DNA of 64,000 bases. Origin: Neobacillus bataviensis. Its GTDB lineage: Bacteria; Bacillota; Bacilli; Bacillales_B; DSM-18226. A program made the position numbers and the translations under genes. Under the pieces are notes generated by a model, which saw nothing but the letters and a program-made list of their open reading frames with translations, made no database searches and was not told the DNA's origin. Location of the stretch: NCBI RefSeq assembly GCF_019969725.1, contig NZ_JAHXYW010000006.1, positions 310,001-374,000 on the forward strand. The letters run 5' to 3'. How positions within the stretch are numbered: the first letter of the stretch is position 1; every line of letters begins with the position of its first letter. Positions 60,001 through 64,000 of this stretch are shown in pieces.

Positions 60001-61509
60001 GTGAACTATGATGTGATCGTAATCGGCGGGGGTCAGGCGGCCCTTGGTGCAGCGATTTCGGCAAGGGAAGAAGGGGCGCGGGTTGCCTTGCTGACAAAAG
60101 GTAAAGCGGGATTCGGCGGCTCCTCTGTCATTTCGGACGGCGTCCAATCGGCAATTTTTTCAGAAGGGGATTCTCCGGAAACGTTTTTCGACGATATCCT
60201 GCGCGGAAGCAGAGGTCTATCCAATCCAGCATTAGCGAGAATTTTAGCAGAGGAATGTACTGTACGGGTCAATGAACTGGAAAGCAAATTCGGGATTGAG
60301 CTGGAACGGGAGCGGAAGGTCGCTACGCCCGGCCACTCGTTTCCCCGCAGGGTTTATGCGGCAAACGGACTCGGAAAAAACACCACAAAGGTGTTAAGGC
60401 AATATGCCATTGAGATTGGGGTAGAATTTTTCGAGCAGGCAGTCTTGGTTGATTTGCTCAAGGACGGCCAAGCGGTTATAGGAGTTGTCGTGGAAAAGGA
60501 AGGTACGGTGATGGCATTTACTGCCCCTTCTACGATTCTAGCAACCGGCGGATTCGGCGGGCTCTATGCATCTACCGATAATCCAAAGGATGTTTCGGGA
60601 GAGGGCATCGGCCTGGCCTGGAGGCATGGGGCGGAGATTGTGGATATGGAATTTGTCCAGTTTTATCCGTACCGACTGCAGCAGCCTGCCAACATCGATG
60701 TAATGACGAGGATTTTTGGAAAAGGAGCCATCCTTTTGAATGGGTCCTCGGAGCGGTTTATGGAGGATTTCCCGAGGAGGGAGCTGGAAACGAGGGACAT
60801 CCTTAGCTACGAAATGTTCAAGCAAAACGAAGTTTATTTGGATTTTTCGGCTGTTCCTGTTAAAGACTTGGAGAAGGACAGCCCTTATGTATACAGGCTT
60901 GTGAAAAAAGGATATCAAGGCGTCTGGAAGATGTATCCTGTTCAGCATTATTGCATGGGCGGGATTAAAGCCGATGAGTATGGCCGGACGAATATTAAAG
61001 GATTATATGCCTGCGGGGAAGTGACCGGCGGCCTTCACGGTGCAAACCGGCTTGGCGGCGGTTCCTTGACGGAAGCCCTTGTATTCGGGAAGCGGACAGG
61101 GAAAATGGCTGCGCTGGAGGGAGTGCCCGTGCCTGTTGCGGTAAAGGCCGAGGCAGAGCGTTTCGGAAAAGATACACTTCCTGGAGGCAAAACCCTGGAG
61201 GTTTCCCAACGGTTAAAAGAAATCATGTGGAACCTTGTCGGCATTGAACGAACCTCTAGTTCCTTGGAAAAGGCAGAAAAAGAGTTGAGTGAGTTGGCTT
61301 TCTATTTAAATAAAGAAAGTGGGGTTGCGGCACTGCAGCTTCATGATAAAGTCCGGGCAGCGTGGGCTGCGGCCTTTGCAGGTGCGAAGAGGAAGGAAAG
61401 CAGAGGGGCTCATATCCTGCAGGATGTGAAAGTGGAAAAAAAGGAATGGGAAGGTAGTTTAGTGATTCAAGGGGATAACATTACATTCACGAAAGAAATT
61501 CATGCATAA
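60001..61509 (+). CDS. Fumarate reductase/succinate dehydrogenase-like flavoprotein
   Basis: 502 residues. An FAD-binding dinucleotide fold (DVIVIGGGQAALGAAISARE), capping domain, STILATGGFGG, the VQHYCMGGIKADEYGRT segment near the flavin and GLYACGEVTGGLHGANRLGG belong to the FrdA/SdhA/L-aspartate oxidase superfamily. No iron-sulfur or membrane subunit genes lie nearby, so it may be a soluble reductase or oxidase. In this locus it could interconvert a saturated and an unsaturated dicarboxylate. It starts at GTG with GGGGAG upstream. Its stop overlaps the next ORF region. Confidence 0.88.
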   Translation: MNYDVIVIGGGQAALGAAISAREEGARVALLTKGKAGFGGSSVISDGVQSAIFSEGDSPETFFDDILRGSRGLSNPALARILAEECTVRVNELESKFGIELERERKVATPGHSFPRRVYAANGLGKNTTKVLRQYAIEIGVEFFEQAVLVDLLKDGQAVIGVVVEKEGTVMAFTAPSTILATGGFGGLYASTDNPKDVSGEGIGLAWRHGAEIVDMEFVQFYPYRLQQPANIDVMTRIFGKGAILLNGSSERFMEDFPRRELETRDILSYEMFKQNEVYLDFSAVPVKDLEKDSPYVYRLVKKGYQGVWKMYPVQHYCMGGIKADEYGRTNIKGLYACGEVTGGLHGANRLGGGSLTEALVFGKRTGKMAALEGVPVPVAVKAEAERFGKDTLPGGKTLEVSQRLKEIMWNLVGIERTSSSLEKAEKELSELAFYLNKESGVAALQLHDKVRAAWAAAFAGAKRKESRGAHILQDVKVEKKEWEGSLVIQGDNITFTKEIHA

Positions 61510-61522
61510 GGGGAAGATGGCT

Positions 61523-62368
61523 TTGCGGACGATTTTTTATGAGGAGATAGTGAATCAGGTGGCAGCTATGTGTCAAGAGGCCAATTTTGAGCTGGGACAG
61601 GATGTGATTCAAGCCTTTCAATCTGCCTTGAAAAAAGAAACATCGGAAACGGGGAAAGATATTTTAGAACAATTGCTGCTGAATGCGGATATTGCCCGTT
61701 CAGAGCGTGTGCCGATGTGTCAGGATACCGGGGTTTCCGTTTTTATCGTAGAGGTAGGCCAGGATTGCCATATTAGCCGCGGCAGTCTGTACGATGCCAT
61801 CAATGAAGGGGTCAAGAAAGGGTATGAAGAAGGGTATTTAAGGCATTCGATCGTCGATCACCCGATTACAAGGGAAAAGAGTAAAGGTTATAATACTCCT
61901 TCCATTATCCATGTTGAGCTCGTGCCTGGGGATGAACTAGTCATCCATATGTCGGCCAAAGGCGGTGGCAGTGAAAATATGAGCGCATTGAAAATGCTGA
62001 AGCCTGCCGACGGGTTAGCGGGGATTAAGGATTATATTTTAACCATTGTCGCTCAAGCCGGGCCGAATGCCTGCCCGCCGTTGGTCGTCGGAGTTGGGAT
62101 CGGCGGCAATTTTGAGCGCTGTGCGTATTTGGCGAAGAAATCGTTATTCCGCCCGATTGGACATCGCAGTGAACGGCCGGAAATCGCGGAGCTGGAAATG
62201 GAATTGATGGAAAAAATCAATGAGCTTGGCATCGGTCCGCAGGGGATGGGAGGGAATACGACGGCGCTGGATGTAAAAATTGAGATTGAACCATGCCATA
62301 TTGCCGCCTTGCCGGTTGCGGTCAATTTGAACTGCCATGCGAGCAGACATAAAGAGGTCAGAATCTAA
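61523..62368 (+). CDS. Class I fumarase/tartrate dehydratase alpha subunit (copy 2)
   Basis: About 281 residues, paralogous to the protein at 43577, with the same cysteine ligands (PMCQDTGVSVFI, NACPPLVVGVGIGG, NLNCHASRH) and GGGSENMSALK. I prefer TTG 61523, as the start then aligns with its paralogue (MRTIFYEEIV against MRIVHVDQIV) and AAGGGGA sits 8 bases upstream; ATG 61502 and 61517 are alternatives. In this operon a hydratase acting on fumarate or mesaconate is the best guess. The iron-sulfur cluster makes it oxygen-sensitive. Confidence 0.9.
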   Translation: MRTIFYEEIVNQVAAMCQEANFELGQDVIQAFQSALKKETSETGKDILEQLLLNADIARSERVPMCQDTGVSVFIVEVGQDCHISRGSLYDAINEGVKKGYEEGYLRHSIVDHPITREKSKGYNTPSIIHVELVPGDELVIHMSAKGGGSENMSALKMLKPADGLAGIKDYILTIVAQAGPNACPPLVVGVGIGGNFERCAYLAKKSLFRPIGHRSERPEIAELEMELMEKINELGIGPQGMGGNTTALDVKIEIEPCHIAALPVAVNLNCHASRHKEVRI

Positions 62369-62384
62369 GGGGGAGGGATTAGTG

Positions 62385-62933
62385 GTGTCAGCTATTCATT
62401 TAATGAATCCAATATCCGAACAGGAGTTGTTGAAGTTAAAAGCGGGTGATCGCGTTCTATTAAGCGGCACGATTTATACGGCCAGGGATGCGGCTCATAA
62501 AAGAATGTTTGAAGCGCTGGAAAGAGGCGAGGAATTGCCTTTTGATGTGAAAGGGCAGACGATTTATTATGTCGGGCCGACTCCCTCGAAGCCGGGGCAT
62601 GTGATTGGCTCCGCCGGCCCGACCACAAGCGGACGGATGGATAAGTATACTCCTTCTTTGCTGGATCTTGGTTTAAAGGGAATGATCGGAAAGGGCTACC
62701 GCAGCGAGGAAGTCATTGAATCGATGAAGAAAAATAAAGCCGTTTATTTTGCCGCTATCGGCGGTTCGGGGGCATTGATTGCCCGGACGATCCAATCCGT
62801 GGAGGTCGTCGCCTATGAGGACCTGGGGCCAGAGGCGATCTATAAGCTGACAATCAAAGATTTTCCAGCCGTGGTCATCGTGGATAGCGAGGGAAATGAT
62901 TGGTACAAAATAGGGAAACTGCAATTTCAATAA
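62385..62933 (+). CDS. Class I fumarase/tartrate dehydratase beta subunit (copy 2)
   Basis: About 182 residues with LLSGTIYTARDAAHKRM, YVGPTPSKPGHVIGSAGPTTSGR, GMIGKGYRSEEV and VVAYEDLGPEAIYKL. GTG 62385 (or GTG 62382) follows GGGGGAGGG and aligns with the paralogue at 44432; a longer frame from 62337 would overlap the alpha gene and has no site. It completes the second hydro-lyase and is the last gene before a terminator. Confidence 0.9.
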   Translation: MSAIHLMNPISEQELLKLKAGDRVLLSGTIYTARDAAHKRMFEALERGEELPFDVKGQTIYYVGPTPSKPGHVIGSAGPTTSGRMDKYTPSLLDLGLKGMIGKGYRSEEVIESMKKNKAVYFAAIGGSGALIARTIQSVEVVAYEDLGPEAIYKLTIKDFPAVVIVDSEGNDWYKIGKLQFQ

Positions 62934-62935
62934 GG

Positions 62936-62977
62936 ACAAGGCGCTGATTGAGTTGATCGGCTGCCTTGTTTTTTTTG
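62936..62977 (+). terminator. Terminator of the CoA-ligase/fumarase operon
   Basis: ACAAGGC pairs with GCCTTGT, enclosing further partial pairing, with eight T after it. Confidence 0.85.
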
Positions 62978-63004
62978 TTATGGAAACTATACATTTGGTT
63001 TGCC

Positions 63005-63212
63005 TCTATGAGACATTTTGGGGGTTTTTCTGTGCGATTATGTCCCATAGAGCTTTTCTATGGGACAGTTTGGCAGTTTTTCAGGATGATTTTGTCTCAT
63101 AGAGGCTTTCTATGGGACAGTTTGGCAGTTTTTCAGGATGATTTTGTCTCATAGAGCCTGTCTATGGGACAGTTTCGTAGTTTCATATATCAATTATGTC
63201 CCATAAACATTT
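63005..63212. repeat. Tandem array of four 52-bp units (array 4)
   Basis: Units begin TCTATGRGAC at 63005, 63057, 63109 and 63161, each exactly 52 bases. At each border, GTCCCATAGA (or GTCTCATAGA) and TCTATGGGAC can form a 10-bp hairpin. The sequence is unrelated to arrays 1-3. An open frame through it is not a gene. Confidence 0.9.
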
Positions 63213-63306
63213 TCCACTTATGGGACAATTCCACGTTATCCCTGCTCTAGTGTTTAAGAAAACCTAAATTAATTTATGAAAATTCTAAAAACTGTTGAAA
63301 TTGTAT

Positions 63307-63325
63307 ATTGGATACAGTATCCTAT
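63307..63325. promoter_or_regulatory. GntR-type operator (site 6), upstream of the HMG-CoA-lyase-like gene
   Basis: ATTGGATACAGTATCCTAT includes the perfect palindrome GGATAC-A-GTATCC. It lies about 42 bases before the start. Confidence 0.6.
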
Positions 63326-63366
63326 TTATAAAGATGGATCACTTTTTTATAGAGGAAGCGATAACG

Positions 63367-64000
63367 ATGAAATTAGCCGACCAAGTCACCATTTACGAAG
63401 TAGGCTTGCGGGATGGACTTCAGCTAGAATCCAAAGTTTTAACAGTCGACGAGAAAGTAGAGATCTTTTCTCTTTTGCAAAAGGCCAATGTATCCGAAAT
63501 CGAATTCGGCTCCTTTGTCCACCCAAAACTCGTGCCGCAAATGGCCAATACCGCAGCGTTTTATTCGCATCTAAAGTCATTGGACGAAATGCAGCTCGTT
63601 GCCCTGGTACCTAATTTAAAAGGACTCGAACTGGCCAAACAAAATGGCATCAAGTCCGTCAATTATGTTTTTTCAGCAAGTAATACCCATAATGAACAAA
63701 ATGTCCGGCAAACGACCGAACAGTCATTGGAAAACTTCAAGCATTTATCTCAATTCGCATCAGATAACGAGATCCAACTTAACGTTACAGTTGCTACTTC
63801 ATTTGGCTGTCCTTTTGAGGGGACAGTCCCGCCCGAACGCATCATGAATCTCATTGAAAAACTTCTCTTACATAACATCAAAAGAATTACGCTCGCAGAT
63901 ACAACCGGAATGGCCAATCCGAAGCAAGTCTATCAATTGACGAAGCAAATCGTGAATGAATGGAAGGATGCTGAATTTGGCTGCCATTTTCACAATACAA
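63367..64000 (+). CDS. Hydroxymethylglutaryl-CoA lyase-like protein (3' end outside window)
   Basis: The gene starts at ATG 63367 and runs off the right edge, with 211 codons visible. It is an HMGL-like TIM-barrel enzyme: VTIYEVGLRDGLQLE (substrate/metal Arg-Asp), EIEFGSFVHPKLVPQM, the HMG-CoA lyase signature VTVATSFGCPFEG with its Cys, ITLADTTGMANPKQV and the metal-binding GCHFHNT. Such enzymes cleave HMG-CoA to acetyl-CoA and acetoacetate; relatives act on other 3-hydroxy-3-methyl acyl-CoAs, including citramalyl-type esters. Its operator links it to the same regulon. Confidence 0.88.
   Translation, partial: MKLADQVTIYEVGLRDGLQLESKVLTVDEKVEIFSLLQKANVSEIEFGSFVHPKLVPQMANTAAFYSHLKSLDEMQLVALVPNLKGLELAKQNGIKSVNYVFSASNTHNEQNVRQTTEQSLENFKHLSQFASDNEIQLNVTVATSFGCPFEGTVPPERIMNLIEKLLLHNIKRITLADTTGMANPKQVYQLTKQIVNEWKDAEFGCHFHNT

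Noticed and set aside
62966..63154. 62-codon plus-strand ORF with Trp/Phe-rich repeats
   Set aside because: It runs through the terminator and array 4 and has no credible ribosome binding site.

Overview
The window looks like chromosomal DNA of a low-GC, endospore-forming Bacillaceae bacterium (Bacillus/Neobacillus-like). The support is a three-gene GerA-type germinant receptor with a sigma-G-like promoter, strong AGGAGG ribosome binding sites, frequent TTG/GTG starts, and Gram-positive components such as YukD, EssC and WXG100 proteins. No rRNA, tRNA, CRISPR array, insertion sequence or prophage was seen.

Layout. 1-4.8 kb: the end of an ADP-ribosylglycohydrolase gene, a LacI regulator, a 52-bp repeat array, a BASS-family transporter and an MscS channel. 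4.9-8.6 kb: an A/T-rich accessory block with an HD phosphohydrolase and a two-gene Septu-type phage defence pair (ATPase plus HNH nuclease). 8.7-16.5 kb: the ger operon, a 2-hydroxyacid dehydrogenase, a membrane protein with an apparent non-AUG start, a VOC protein, a 52-aa acidic protein, a second 52-bp array and a kinase-like pseudogene.

16.5-38.1 kb is the most interesting region: an unusual type VII secretion (T7SS) locus. A first operon (16.6-19.4 kb) carries a small helical partner, a candidate effector with an N-terminal helical targeting region, a DUF4176-like protein and two membrane proteins. A second operon starts at a good sigma-A promoter at 19.45 kb. It encodes a PP2C phosphatase, a Ser/Thr kinase with a transmembrane segment and extracellular domain, a membrane protein whose tail holds eight Thr-x-x-Leu motifs, a ~2040-aa Ig-like surface protein, FHA-containing EssC, YukD, a lipoprotein, a lipase-like effector whose secretion domain is C-terminal, a small partner, two WXG100 proteins and a second FHA protein. 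I see no recognisable EssA, EssB or EsaA. The layout suggests a T7SS whose assembly or activity is controlled by threonine phosphorylation read by FHA domains.

38.2-42.3 kb: a YtkA-like lipoprotein, a class A penicillin-binding protein, a 48-codon ORF with an apparent CTG start and an unknown membrane protein, with 21-bp repeat arrays on both sides. 42.8-64 kb: a large organic-acid catabolic region. It has three FCD-type GntR regulators, two class I fumarase/tartrate dehydratase alpha-beta pairs, a tartrate/D-malate dehydrogenase, a TRAP transporter, a DASS transporter, a CitE-like lyase, two MmgE/PrpD proteins, a SucCD-like CoA ligase, a fumarate-reductase-like flavoprotein and the start of an HMG-CoA-lyase-like gene. 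Together these could take a C4/C5 dicarboxylate (malate, tartrate, mesaconate, citramalate or similar) through a CoA ester to acetyl-CoA plus pyruvate or glyoxylate. A recurring motif, ATTGGATACAAT, precedes most transcription units after 48.7 kb and is the probable operator of the two closely related GntR proteins there.

Six intergenic arrays punctuate the window. Four unrelated sequences share an exact 52-bp period, and two share a 21-bp period with phased A-tracts.
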